From Heterodera schachtii (Eukaryota; Nematoda; Chromadorea; Rhabditida; Heteroderidae): DNA of 64,000 bases. The translations under genes and the position numbers were made by a program. Shown one piece after another: positions 1-11,091 of the stretch. Under the pieces are notes generated by a model. The model searched no databases and was not told the DNA's origin. It saw nothing but the letters and a program-made list of their open reading frames with translations. The DNA is taken from contig SIJG01000066.1 of the NCBI GenBank assembly GCA_023374025.1, positions 496,001-560,000 of the forward strand, read 5' to 3'. The number at the start of each line of letters is the position of its first letter. Position 1 is the stretch's first letter.

Positions 1-118
1 CTAATGTTTTTTGTTGATTGGGTAATTTTGAACAAATAAAAATAGTTCAGTGCCTCTTTTGATAATAAAATTAATTTATATTTTATGTATTCTATAAAAA
101 GAAATGAAATAAGTGTCT

Positions 119-373
119 CAGTGCGATTTGCTCGCTGGCGCCGTTTCCCGCCTTTGTTCGTCTCTTCGATTGCTTGCGTTTGTTAGCGCTCGCTATTGTC
201 GCGTCGCTCATTCGTGACTGTCTTAGAGCGAGCACCACGCGCCATAAACAGTGCACTCGCCGTCCAGGAGCGCTTAACGCGTCGAGACAGGCGAGGCACG
301 GCAGCGAGTCGATTGGCACATCGCAACCGCTGTTTAGTGGTTGGAGTCGGCTTGAGCGAATCGCAAATTTTTT
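119..373. mobile_element. GC-rich MITE-like island
   Basis: A GC-rich block of about 255 bp sits abruptly in AT-rich DNA. Its ends are imperfect inverted repeats: TGCGATTTGCTC on the left, and TTGCGATTCGCTC read inward from the right. The interior repeats short words such as GAGCGA and CGCTCG. Open frames across it look like a by-product of GC content. No target duplication could be defined. Confidence 0.35.
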
Positions 374-397
374 CAAATTTTTTTTTTTTAATTAACT

Positions 398-475
398 AGG
401 GCTTGGAATTAAAGTCATGAAAAGCTCAAAAATGTCGATTAAAAACTCAAAAATGTCGATTAAAAGTAATATTCG
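398..475. repeat. Fragment of a word-repeat element
   Basis: The segment begins TAGGGCTTGGAATTAAAGTCA and continues as short repeated words (ctcaaaaatgtcgattaaaa twice). The start resembles the terminus of the 2-kb foldback element at 11,092-13,134, so this looks like a solo end of that family. Confidence 0.4.
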
Positions 476-1506
476 GTTTTATTTTATTTTAAATTAAAAA
501 AATTAAAACTAAATGTAATTAAAAAAAGAAAAGCATAAAAAAATGAAAAAGAACAAGTAATCAACTTTAATTAATCTTTCTTCCTCAGAGAGTTGACAAA
601 CCGAATTTAAAATTGGGCCCAAAATTTGCCTCAATTTATCACCAAAATGCCACATTGAAAGAATCATCCGCAAAAGAACGAAAAAATCATCAGAGGAAGC
701 TGTGAAAATAATAAATATTAAAATTAGAAGAGAAGTTTCTTCCAGGTTTGGCCACGCCCCCCGAAAATTTTTTAAAATTCTTTTATAGGGTAATTTTAAG
801 AGCTGAACACGAATCTGACGTTTATTTGATGCTATGACGTATTTGCGTGCATTAAGTGAAAATGAAAAGTTTAAAGTTTTAAAATGTTCTTTTCACATGT
901 TCATTGTTCTCCAATGTCTTTTTATTTTAATCTCTGACTAATACATAAGATCTACTAAACTATATGATATAAACGGGGGGAATAAGCTGGAAGATCATTC
1001 TACAAAAAATGCCGTATACTTTTGAGACTCTTGCCGGCACTTTTCTGTTTTGAGACCCCCCGCTCCCTGAGTTTTAGATAAAAAATCATTTCCAGGGTAA
1101 TTTGTGACGCTGATTAGGAATATGACTTTTGTTTTGAAAATTTTAAAATCCGTACCGCGAATTCGAAGCAAAATTCGAATTCATTAATTGCAAGAAAAAG
1201 TCTTTGGTAATGGTTCAGTTTGTCCCCTGAAAGAAGGAGATTTGGTTTTTGATCTCCTCCGTCTTTAATGGGTCATCTCATCATTTTACTAATGGGTTTT
1301 ATTGATCCAATAAAGAACAATTCAAATGTGGGAAAAATAGGTAGTAAAATAAAGGTCATTTTTGATTTTATTCTCTATATTTTTTGTTCAATAAATTTTA
1401 ACACTTTTAAAAGAAACTCATTTAGAGAATTAAAGACTTAATTTATGCTAATTTAACTTTACTTTCCCTCCATTTTTAAGATTGGGATACAAATTGAGAT
1501 TTTTAA
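476..1506. other. AT-rich intergenic DNA with one solo foldback arm
   Basis: No gene is seen. Near 1,093-1,175 the words ccagggtaatttgtgacgct and gaatatgac, then an aattcgaa-rich stretch, match the arm of the foldback element at 48,555-49,540, probably as a solo arm. A related phrase lies near 786. Confidence 0.4.
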
Positions 1507-2487
1507 ATGGCTAAACGAAAAATAACCGACGAATTACGATTTCTAAAGGCGAGAATCGCAAAATTGCAACGAATGGAAAGGACGGAAGAATCGCTGAATG
1601 ATGAAAATATCGAAGCATTCGAACAGAGCGGAAACGGTAGGGGACCAATTTTAATTGGGGTTACGGTGAAATGGAATTTATTTTTGAAATGACTTAATTT
1701 TTGCCTGTAAAATTCTAATTTAAGAAAAAAAAAATTTTTATGATAAATTTTCAAAATGTTCCGAATTTCAAATATAAAAATACTAAAACGAACGGCTCGT
1801 TATAAATGGCATTTTTTTCTCTCATTCAAAAAACTCATGAAATTTTTAGACACCTGGACCACAAATTTGCTCCTGGCCTACAATTTAATTGAAGCAAAAT
1901 CTTGGGAATGCTGCCAAAAATTGACTGAGCGCCGACCATTTTTCCGAGCTTTAAAAGGAAAGTAGATTTTATCAATTACAGCAATGATTAAGGGAAATGC
2001 TTGGGGTAATTTTTAATGAATTTAATAATCTAAATAAAAAATTTTATTTCAAAAGTTTTTCGCTCCATCTTCGCAGTGCATTCGATTTTGTTGAACAACA
2101 ATTATTCCTCTCGCCGCATTTTTTACTATGAAATTTCGCTCAAAAATATGAAAGGGTGAGAGAATTTATTCATTTTTAAATATATGTATACAGTGATATA
2201 TATATATATATTATTTTAATTAATTTATATTACATTTTTAAAAGTAGATTTATTGATTTTTCAGTTGGGCTATCTTTGGATTGGCCATAAAGCAGCAGCA
2301 AACTCCAAAAGATGAAACAATTCGATATAGCACGGGCACATATGCTTATGAAAAGAATGGCGAGCTTTGGATTAACGGAAAACGAAAAGAAGGAAATGCC
2401 GGAAATTCTTACGGTGTCGGAGATACGGTCGGCATTGGCGTTAATTTGTTGAGTCGAAGGATCATTTTCACGAAGAATGGACGACAA

Positions 2488-2800
2488 TTGGGTTGGTAAA
2501 AAATTTAAAAAAGTTATTTTACATGCCAAAGGGTGTCTCGGTACAAGAAAACGGCCCGGGAAGTGATTCTACGCGGGATTAACCGAGGTCCCAGACCGCA
2601 ATTCCCGCAGTCTCGACGCCATAGGCCATGGGATGCCTCTTTTCTGGATTTAAATTTACAAAAGTGTCCCCCTTTTGTTTTTAATAAAATTCAAAACCTA
2701 TTTTGATCTTAAAGTCGCGCCTAATTTTCTTCTAGCTTTTTTCCAGGAAAAAATCAAAAAATTGTTGAATTTTTTTGAAAAAGATTGAGCATGGCTTGTC
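2488..2800. repeat. Direct repeat, copy 1, inside SPRY intron
   Basis: This about 300-bp segment includes gtctcggtacaagaaaacgg, gggattaaccg and cttgtcggcac, and recurs at 3187-3495 in the same orientation, about 700 bp away. Copy 1 begins on the exon donor sequence itself (caattgggttggtaaa). The second copy therefore carries a stray piece of SPRY exon/intron boundary. Confidence 0.7.
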
Positions 2801-2944
2801 GGCACTTGCGGGGTATCAATTTAAATGTTGATATTTATTTAAATCAACAAACATTATATCATCAACGAATTTTTAAAATTGCGATGATTTTTTAAAATTT
2901 ATTTGAGCGGCTTATAATATTATGGATGAGAGAGTGCTGAATTT

Positions 2945-3182
2945 CAGTCCCAGTCATACAAAACATTTTTAATGAAGGAGGGCAGAGAAAATAATTCCAA
3001 AAGAGAGCGCAATGGGAAGGGAGTTTGCTTCCCTTCTTCGCTGATTCATTTGGTCATAGACGGAGAATTATCATTATGTTTCTGTTCTCTCTCTGTCTTA
3101 AATCTCTTCCCATAACACTCTCTCTTTAGTTGATTTTTCTTTATTCTTCTTCATCAAAAATGCTTTTGTATGACTGGGGCTG
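2945..3182. mobile_element. MITE with about 35-bp inverted termini
   Basis: Left end CAGTCCCAGTCATACAAAA continues to atttttaatgaa. The right end read inward is CAGCCCCAGTCATACAAAA, then gcatttttgatgaa. Length is about 238 bp with no coding capacity and no clear target duplication. It sits inside the intron of the SPRY gene. Confidence 0.7.
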
Positions 3183-3186
3183 AATC

Positions 3187-3495
3187 TGGCAATTGGGTTG
3201 GTAAAAAATATAAAAAATTATTTTTAAATGCATCATGCCAAGGGCTGTCTCGGTACAAGAAAACGGCGTGGGAAGAGATTCCACGCGGGATTAACCGGGT
3301 CCCAGTCCGCAATTCCCGCAGCCCCCGACACATGGGGTATCTCGGTACTGGTATTTTATTATAATTTACAAAAGAGTCCCCCTTTGGTTTTTCAAAACCC
3401 ATTTAAGTTTAACGCTTAATTTTCTTCTAGGTTTTCTAGGAAAAATTGTTTTCAATTTTCTGAAAAACTTGGTGCCTGGCTTGTCGGCACCGTCT
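3187..3495. repeat. Direct repeat, copy 2, inside SPRY intron
   Basis: Diverged second copy of the 2488-2800 segment, with the same order of landmarks from gcaattgggttggtaaa to cttgtcggcaccg. It directly follows the MITE that ends at 3182. It is best explained by a local duplication before or with that insertion. Confidence 0.7.
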
Positions 3496-4118
3496 ATCCC
3501 TTCTTTTCCAAAAAAAAACCAAAATGATTTCATTTCCTTCAAATTTCCCGTGCTTTTTTATTTAGATAATTCCGAATTGATGGCTTCATCCTCTTCTGCT
3601 GATTCTTTCTTTTTTCCTTTCGTCACTTTGAGTTTGAATGGCGCTGGTGATAAAATTGAGGCCAACTTTGGCCCCAATTTCAGATTTGATTTGGTCACTC
3701 CTTAAAGGAAGAAAATATTCACTTTTGATCATTTGTATAGCTTTATTGATTTTTCCTTTTTCTTTTCCTCACTATTCTCATAAAATCATTTTACTTAAAT
3801 ATTTGATGAATTTCCAGAAATTGGCATGTTTTGCCAAAATTCCGAAATTTTTGTCAGTAGTATTTCGTATTATTCTCACCAATCCTCAAACTTATGGGAT
3901 TGGGAACAGGGCTGGCCGTGATCACGGATCACGAAAATCACGGGGTTTTTGGGTGCCGTGATCTCGGATCACGGATTTTTTCAATTTTTTCGTGATTTTA
4001 ATCCGTGATTGGCATTTTATATATGGAATTTTGTTGAAACGAAAATAGGAAATTGGTGTGAAAAGAGAAATTTTTTGAGAAAAAATTAAATAAATTCATT
4101 TCTGTTACGAAACAACAC

Positions 4119-4192
4119 ATATATGTAGCCTAGTGGTTAAGCCTCCCGTCTTTGATTGTTTGACCCTTGGGTTCAATTCCCTACTGGGGTAT
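4119..4192 (+). repeat. tRNA-like (SINE or tRNA-pseudogene) sequence
   Basis: A perfect Pol III A box TAGCCTAGTGG (4126-4136) is followed 33 bp later by a B box GGTTCAATTCC (4170-4180), the tRNA spacing. The acceptor and T stems do not pair well, so this is not a functional tRNA. It lies inside the hAT element. Similar degenerate units occur near 48,282 and, less surely, 23,680. Confidence 0.5.
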
Positions 4193-4315
4193 GATATATT
4201 TCTTACTTTTGTTAAATTTTTTAAAACAGCATTAAACCCATAAATTAACAAATGATTGGACATTTTTTTTGATAAAATCTGTTAATAAATTCACTCAAAA
4301 ATTCAAAATTTTTCA

Positions 4316-4340
4316 CGGCGGCGCCTATCGGCACCGCCGG
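4316..4340. repeat. Dispersed GC hairpin
   Basis: The sequence ggcggcgcctatcggcaccg and its flanks form a near-perfect stem with a tatc loop. The same hairpin, usually preceded by an AT-rich lead with 'aaaatctgttaacaaat', appears at 5127 and 5264. Diverged forms are near 10608, 13905, 31000, 33857, 39440, 43587, 49597, 49738 and 57165. It looks like the GC end or core of a repeat family. Confidence 0.6.
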
Positions 4341-4930
4341 ACCCCCATTTTACCTTATTTTTTTGAAACTTTGACCCGAAAATGGCAAAAAATTAGCTCT
4401 TTATTTTTTCAAAAAATTGGCTCAAAAAGCATGCCTCAAAAAAAAGCTTTTACCTTTATGGTTTGATTTCTTTAAAATACTTTTGTTTATTTTTCCAGCG
4501 ATTAAATTCCGTTTTTTGTTAATAAATTTAAATAAAAAATCATTCAGAAAAATTTTTACATTCACGGAAATCACGGGGTTTTGGGGTGCCGTGATCACGG
4601 TTCACGGATTTTTTTGGGAGCCCCGTGATCACGGCTCACGGATTTCCGTGATTGGAAATTCAATCACGGCCAGCCCTGATTGGGAATCAGGGAACTATGC
4701 CTTGATGGGCTTACCGCAATTCAATCCGATTGTGTCAGTTTCTCGATCCAGGCCCGGGAAGCATTTTGTCCTGTGTATTTTTATATGATGAATATTTACA
4801 TCACATTTATGTTGCAGATTTCTTTTTCGAATCCTTTAAACGTTTAATTCATTTACCAAAAAATGAATTTTTAAGCAAAAAACTCTGAATTGGCAAAAAA
4901 AAATGCTAGCCTTAAACCATGTCTTCCATT

Positions 4931-5062
4931 TGTTCTTATTTATAAGAAATGTTCTGATTTGGAGGGTCCAAATCTTACAAAATAAAAATGTTCTTATTTG
5001 TAAGAAATGTTCTGATTTTGGGCTTTTGTTCTTATTTTGTTCTTATTTCTTAAAATTAATCA
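4931..5062. repeat. Degenerate repeat with 'gttcttattt.taagaaatgttc' units
   Basis: Two or three imperfect units of gttcttatttgtaagaaatg and tctgattt surround 'ggtccaaatctta'. The same words in inverse orientation occur at 31,090-31,205, inside the interior of a foldback element. The two are therefore related repeats. Confidence 0.5.
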
Positions 5063-5126
5063 TAAATTTAGAAATTTACGGCATAAATATTCTTATTTTA
5101 CCTATAAATTTAAAAAAAAAATTTCT

Positions 5127-5289
5127 CCGGCGGCGCCTATCGGCACCGCCGGACGCTAAACATACTTTATTTTCTTTAAAATTGGCTCAAAAATCACCAA
5201 AATTGGGACAATTTTTAGACAAAATCTGTTAACAAATCGCATTAAAAATTACAAAAATTTTTCCCGGCGGCGCCTATCGGCGCCACCGG
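5127..5289. repeat. Pair of dispersed GC hairpins
   Basis: Two copies of the ccggcggcgcctatcggc hairpin (5127-5152 and 5264-5289) lie about 137 bp apart in the same orientation. The lead sequence 'aaaatctgttaacaaatcgc' precedes the second copy, as it also does near 33,820 and 39,405. Confidence 0.6.
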
Positions 5290-5399
5290 ACGCCTCTGTC
5301 CAACCCCCAAAATTTTTTTGAAAATCTATATCGAAGGGGTGAGGGGAAGATGGAGTGCTAAAAATAGAATTTTGGATCTTTAAGAGTTTGTTACGATTT

Positions 5400-8129
5400 A
5401 AGATTTTGCGGGAATTTGAGCTTGCCACTGTCCAAATGGTGATGAGGGGACGTGAGGAAAATTTGTGAAAAGGATGGTGAAGGCGGCGCAGAGATTTGTC
5501 CGGCGGTTCGTAGAAGACCACCGAGAGGAGTTCAAAAAGGTAAAACTAAATTTATACCTTTTGATATGATAAAAAATAAATTTGTAAAATAAATGTTTCA
5601 TTTGACCACAAATGAAGCAGCTTTTTGACGAAAATGGGAGAAGTTGAGAAAAAAAATGATTGTAATAAAAATTCCTTATAATGAATTTTGAATTTTGTGA
5701 TGCTCTAAATAAACTATTTTTGTTAGGCCCAACCCCCACACACAGCAAGTTTTAAATTTAATTTTTATTCACCAAAAGAAAAAAATATTTCCATCATCTT
5801 TTTATTTTATAAAATTGTTTAAGAACAAATATTTTTGTCGAGCGAAAAATTTAATCAAAATAATGAAAATAAAATTTGACGTTTTATTCAATTTTCAACG
5901 ATAAAAATTTCATTAAATCAACGACTTGCGATCAAAATCAATTAAATCAGCCCCTATCGGTAACCGCCGCTCCCTTAGTAAGCATTTTAAAGCTTAGAAA
6001 ATAAGCCTAAAAATACAAAAATAGAATGTCAAATTCGTGGTCAGCGACCTCGAAAACTCCCTATGAACAAGTTTTATGAGTTATTATCGCAAAAAAATTT
6101 TAAAAACGAAAATGGTCCCTTTTGGTTTTTAATAAATTCAAAATTTCCCGTTTTAATCTTAACATAAAGAATACATAAGCGATCTTTGGCTTTTAGATTG
6201 CAATTGAGCTGCATGAAGCGAAATTTGCTTCGCCGGAAACAATGGAGTTGTGAGTTCCTTATTTATTAATTAAAAAGTAATGAAGAAAATTATGGGAATT
6301 TCTTTTTATAATAAATTTGAGAAAAGTTTTTACCCCTTTTGCGATAATATTTTTTTTCATTATTTGAATCAATTTCAATAAATGAAAATGTTTTGTAAAA
6401 ATTTTTGAGATTTTTCAATAAGTTAATTTTGGCAATTTTTCTGGCTTGAGAAATTTGTTAATGACTACTGCATTCTTCTGATATACGTAAGCTTGCCTGG
6501 GCCTATTCTGCGCTATTTTTTATACCTTTCCTAAAAATTTTGTTTTTCCTATTATTGTATTACATACATTAAATATAAAGAAAAGGGGAATGAGTTATAC
6601 CACTCAAGACTACCGCATCTTTATTTTGGTGCAAATGTAAATGTTTTTCGTTGCAAACTTAATGAAAATTCAAAATATTTTGGGTTTAAAAAATTATCAG
6701 AATTATAATTTTTATACATGTTTTTAATAATCTGAATTATTGGTATTTTGTGTAAAAATTTTAATATATATTTTGGAAAATATCGGTCATATGGCCCGGA
6801 GCCCAAAATGACCGAAATATATATCAATCGATAGCTCTTGGTCTGTAATGTAAGAATCCGAAAGAACTTTTTTGCGGAAACCAATCCCTGAAGAGTTACA
6901 GACCTGGGACTGAAATGGCCAAATGCCTTTGGGACTGAACCGTCCAATTACTTAAAACGCATGAAATTGCGACAAAATACATACCAATCGATTCCTCTAG
7001 GCTCCTAAATTATGAATCCGAAAGAATTTTTGGACAAAAATGAAATTGAAAAAAGTTATGGGTCCTTAAAACCAGTTCAGTAAACAAAAAAAAGTTCGTC
7101 AAATTTAAACAATTGACTTTTGGTTATTGCGCTAAAAAACCGCCGCACACTCGACTACGGCGGCCAGTAGGTGGGGCGAGACTACGGGCTACGGAAGAAG
7201 TCCGCGCGTGATCCGCAGGCGGTTGACTGATTGGCGGGGGCCCTTCGGGCCCCCGCAGTCAACCGCCTGTGGCGCTCGTCAGACTTTTTCCTCCGCCCTC
7301 CGTCTCGCCCCACTACTTGCTCCGTCTTCGCATGCTCCCTTTTGCGAAGTTCGAAATCTGAAAGTGATCTTAAGCGTTTTTGGCTCACTTAAATTAGTTT
7401 TTTTTTTATCAAAGTCATTTTTAGAGGTTTTGATGACCCATAACTTTTTTTCATTTTCATTTTTACCCAGAAATTCTTTCGGATTTATAATTTAGAAGCC
7501 GAGAGGAATCGATTGGTATGTATTTTATCGCAGTTTCATGCGTTTAAGGCTTTGGACGGTTCAGTCCCAAAGGCAGTTGGCCATTTCAGTCCCGGGTCTG
7601 TAGCTCTTCAGAAATTGGTTGCCGCAAAAAAATTCTTTCGGATTCTTACATTACAGACCGAGAGCTATCGATTGATATATATTTCGGCCATTTTGGGCTC
7701 CGGGCCATATGACCGATATTTACCTATATTTTCAATAAAAACAATTTTTTCATTTCTATAACCCCGACTTTTCACTTCCCGAATCTATTGTACTTATAAA
7801 GTGCACTAAAACAGAATTTTTTTCAAAATTATCTTTCAATTAGCTAACATTTAATGCTCTCGCATGATACAAAGAAAGAAAAATTGGGGTGTTTTAAATA
7901 AATATAAAACATTGCACCTATATTTTGTATCAGATTGTTGGGCGAGCAAAGGGCCGGTGGCAATTTGGATGATTTTGGTAATGTGGTGCAGCAGTGAGAA
8001 GGAGGGCAACAAAAGGAGGGAGATGAAGACGAGGAAGAGGAGGAGGAAGAAGGGGACGAAGATGAAGATGAGGAGGAGGAGGAAATGGAAGACGAAGAGG
8101 AGGAGGAGGAGTTGGAAGTGGATGAATAG
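5400..8129 (+). pseudogene. Unrecognised gene with acidic C-terminal tail, disrupted
   Basis: Three segments join in phase with GT-AG introns. Segment 1 (about 5400-5539) ends RRFVEDHREEFKK, segment 2 (6197-6249) reads IAIELHEAKFASPETMEL, and segment 3 (from 7934) reads LLGEQRAGGNLDDFGNVVQQ. A TGA at 7995-7997 then interrupts the frame. Past it the same frame stays open for 43 codons of almost pure Glu/Asp and ends at TAG 8127-8129. Segment 1 also needs a 1-base shift near 5468 to join its first half (REFELATVQMVMRGREENL) to the second. Such tails are common in nuclear and chaperone proteins, but I do not recognise the family. Intron 2 holds the foldback element at 6760-7740. It is decayed, or carries two sequencing errors. 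Confidence 0.4.
6760..7740. mobile_element. 1-kb foldback element with GC-rich core
   Basis: Two arms of about 450 bp are inverted copies of each other, for example aatatcggtcatatggcccg on the left and its complement at about 7690-7720. They meet at a GC-rich core (about 7136-7345) whose centre is a strong hairpin, cgggggcccttcgggccccc, flanked by caggcggttgactg and its complement. No ORF is supported. The same core occurs in the element at 48,555-49,540 but with unrelated arms. Confidence 0.8.
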
Positions 8130-8161
8130 AGGGGTATGATAATTTTTGAAGGGCTTGGGGG

Positions 8162-8298
8162 CAGGGATGCAACTGTCCAAAAATTTGAGTGGCCAAATTT
8201 ATGGTCCTTTTCCCCGGTGTTGGGCCACTTTTATGCCACTCTTTCCGGGTTCTTTGGAATTAGTAGTTTAAAATACTTAAATTAAAGTTGCACCCCTG
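8162..8298. mobile_element. Small TIR element (MITE)
   Basis: 137 bp bounded by CAGGGATGCAACT and AGTTGCACCCCTG, which are inverted repeats. The CAGGG-type end suggests hAT relatives. No clear target duplication is visible. Confidence 0.6.
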
Positions 8299-8833
8299 CT
8301 GGTCAATTTGCACTTTCGTTTAGTTATTGTTTCTCGTTATCATTATTTTGTTGGTTTTGGTTTTTCGCTTTTATTGATTTTTCAATTTGATTAACACATC
8401 TTTTTTTCACTCATATTTTAAGCTTAATCCAAGAATTTAAGTTGTTACACTTGCGGCGCAAAATTATTACCACCCAAAAATATATATTTTTGTTTTAGGC
8501 ATTTCCTTCGTATAATTAAAAGTGAGAATTCCCTCCGGGACCGGCTTTTTGAGAACTGGAACCCAAGAGAACCGAGATCCCGCCCGGCCCAGATAAACTC
8601 TTGTTAAATGTTTGGACTTGTTTTGGAATATACCAATCATAAATCGCAGAATTAATTTGATAGAAAAAAAAGCAAAATCAAATTCAAACAATTTTCATAG
8701 AAAATCTTTCCACAATGATTCAATTTATTCGGTCATCATTTATTGAATTATTTCTGCTGATCGATTGGGTCGCGAGTTTCATAGAGAAGGCTAATTAAAA
8801 GAAAATATTCAGTTAATTATGTACTCGAATTAC

Positions 8834-10304
8834 TCACCCGTCTCCGATTCCCTCCTCATTAATGCCAATGTCAATTTTGTTCCATTGGCCACAAATGTTC
8901 AATTCAATCGCTTCCTCTTCCCATTTCGTCCATTTGTTTTCATCTCGCGAAATGGGACAACGGACCAGCAAAAAGCATCCATCGTTGTTAATCTTTTTCA
9001 TTGCTAATTTCTCTCCAGTGAATTTGTTGTTCAATTCAAAAATTGAGTCATCAGCAAAAGATGATGAACAAAACCAAACGTAAATTATAAAATTGACACG
9101 ATGAGAAGCAATCGAAAATGACTAAAATTAGAAATAGAAATTAAAACAATTCAAATTGATTTATTTAGTAAGGTTTCCATTTTTAGGCAATTGCCAGCCA
9201 TAAGAATTGAAAAATTGCCAGAAAAATTGATTCCCTAAAAGTTATTTATTTTTTCTTGCCCAAGAATTTTTTGTAATATGTCCTTATTCAAAAAACTTGA
9301 AATATTTAATAATTTCATTTAAGTGAAGTATGACCAAAATTAAGTCTTTTTAATTAAGTTTTTATGTGTTTTGTTACCCAAAAAGCGTTACTAAAAAAAT
9401 TAATTGCCTATTTTTATGCCGATAATTAATTAATTAGTATTAATCACCGCTTTCAATGCTCCCATTTTGGAAGACCATTGCTTCCCATTCCCCCGGAATC
9501 CGCATCTGAGCAACTTCGGCAAACCGTCCGGACGAGGCGACAAAAGCCATTTGGCCACCGCTTGGCCATCCGACGCATTGGCACTGTCCATGGGCGGAAA
9601 GGCGGGGAAAAATTGGCCAGCGAAATGGACAATTCGGAGAGATGGGCAATCGGAGAGAATGGCCGGAGCGAATTTGCGAATACAGAGGAAATCGCATGGC
9701 GATAAAAAGATCCATCGAATGTTGTCGTTAAGCAATGGCCAAATGTTTCGCAAAACGAATGCCAAAGTGTGAGGACCAAAAATGGATTGAAGGCACAAAT
9801 TTATGCCGCAAAAGTCAAAAAGCGAACGGAAACGGTGAAGAAAAGTGAGGACATTTCTGTCGACGTAGCTGAAATATAAAAGTGATACATATTATCGGGA
9901 AAATATTATTTTTAGATTTTTACTTTATGCAAATGCCTTTGAATCCGATGATTTTTCTTGGCAACGGATTTTGCGGAATTGGCAGAGGATTTTCCATGGC
10001 ATTGACAATTTCCATTCCCTTTTTGTCATTCTGTCCAATTCTGCATCGAATTTTCATAAATCCCAGTGTAAATTTTCGCGTTTTGAAGTGTTCGTCCACA
10101 AAACGGTCAAATCTATGGCTGATCAGTGCAATTTCGAGGCCAAGTTGAAAAGGCGAAAGAAAATGGAAAACCGACAGCCAACAATCGCTGGAGATGAAAC
10201 TGAAACAGAAAAACGCAAAATGATATTTAAATTGAGAATTTGAACTTAAAAAATTACATTGCTTTTTCCATTTGTTCCTCAACTTTTTTCGGATTGTCCG
10301 ACAT
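8834..10304 (-). CDS. F-box-like protein of a cyst-nematode family
   Basis: Four exons, 10304-10258, 10199-9924, 9868-9448 and 9121-8834, have GT-AG borders and sum to 1032 nt, exactly 344 codons (343 aa). The start MSDNPKKVEEQMEKA leads into an F-box-like helix region (CWLSVFHFLSPFQLGLEIAL, then ISHRFDRFVDEHF at about residues 40-55). A long conserved region follows (RNVLTFLHRFRSLFD, SDCPSLRIVHFAGQFFPAF, SDGQAVAKWL, FLLVRCPISRDENKW) and ends GIGDG. I recall this as a large, rapidly expanded family in Globodera/Heterodera; F-box proteins usually link substrates to SCF ubiquitin ligases, and that role here is inference. The reading frame looks intact. Confidence 0.85.
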
Positions 10305-11091
10305 TTCGTTGGCAAAAGACACTTTTTGAGGAATTAAATAGCAAAAAGGAATTTGAAATTTATTAATGATTAAAATTATAAAAATGAAAAAATGGTCACA
10401 TAAAGAGGTTGTCGGAGTGCATATTTTAATGTGTTTTTTAATTTAAAAATCCAAAAAATAAATAAATTAAAATTAAATTAACCAAATTGAAAATCGGAAC
10501 CAGGGAGATCAAGAAATTCATTTGATAAAAGCTTACAACCGGAAAATTTTACTTTTGGTCTCGGAATTTTTCGATAATTTTTTCAAAATTTTCATATGAT
10601 GAAGGGGTGCCGGCAGTGCCGATAGCATCAGCGGGTAGAATTTTTTAATTTTAATGAGATCTCCAAATTTGAATATTGACAAAATGTTTCCAAACTATTT
10701 ATGAATTATTAAAGGTGGAAATTACAGCATAAAATTTAATTCAGAAAAAATTATGAAAAAAAAAGTTTGATTTTACTTTCAAAATATCAAAAAGAAAGTA
10801 CGAAAAGTATCTTTTATCAATGGCGAAAAGATAAATTAATTTAATGTGTTTTCTTAAAAGTTTTTATGTTGGTGAATGAATCTAACAAGTAAGGGGATAA
10901 ATTTAAAATTAATGGGAAGTCAGAATTGGCACTGGAAAGAAATCAATTAATGAAAGAGAAGAATAATAAAAATAACCGAAAATGTTTTTCATAACATTTT
11001 TTTTTGTTTCTTTGTGTTTGTGTACGATTGAAGATTGTGAATGCCTTTATTATTCTCCGGGTTAAGTTAACGAACGGCGGGTGGTTATTAT
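10305..11091. other. AT-rich intergenic DNA
   Basis: Upstream of the F-box-like gene. I see no gene. A diverged GC hairpin (gtgccggcagtgccgatagc) lies near 10,606. Confidence 0.5.

Larger units (their letters stand above)
1507..3705 (+). pseudogene. SPRY-domain (SPRYSEC-like) gene, probably decayed
   Basis: Exon 1 (1507-1636) starts MAKRKITDELRFLKARIAKL, a short coiled coil like those in front of SPRY domains in Globodera proteins. SPRY exons at 2077-2155 (IFYYEISLKNMK), 2265-2491 (TYAYEKNGELW, GVGDTVGIGVNL, FTKNG) and 3566-3705 (DKIEANFGPNFRFDL, then stop) join in phase with canonical GT-AG introns and match SPRY order. The exon expected at about 1850-2005 (SWECCQKLTE ... INYSND) has a frame change and an in-frame TAA near 2,000, and does not join cleanly. 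Secreted SPRYSECs act in host cells, but no signal peptide is seen here. The last intron holds a MITE and a direct repeat. A missed alternative exon could still make the gene intact. Confidence 0.65.
3907..4678. mobile_element. hAT-type non-autonomous transposon
   Basis: The termini are inverted repeats beginning CAGGGCTGGCCGTGAT on both sides. The element is flanked by a perfect 8-bp direct duplication ATTGGGAA (3899-3906 and 4679-4686). An 8-bp duplication and a CAGGG-type end are the hAT signature. The subterminal DNA is packed with copies of gtgatcacgg and cacggat in both orientations, likely transposase-binding repeats. No transposase ORF is seen in 772 bp. A tRNA-like sequence and a GC hairpin lie inside. 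Confidence 0.88.

Noticed and set aside
119..399. Overlapping ORFs of 67-94 codons on both strands
   Set aside because: They lie in a GC-rich inverted-repeat island; openness in several frames reflects composition, not coding.
4119..4192. Functional tRNA gene
   Set aside because: A and B boxes are good but the acceptor and T stems do not pair; it lies inside a transposon.
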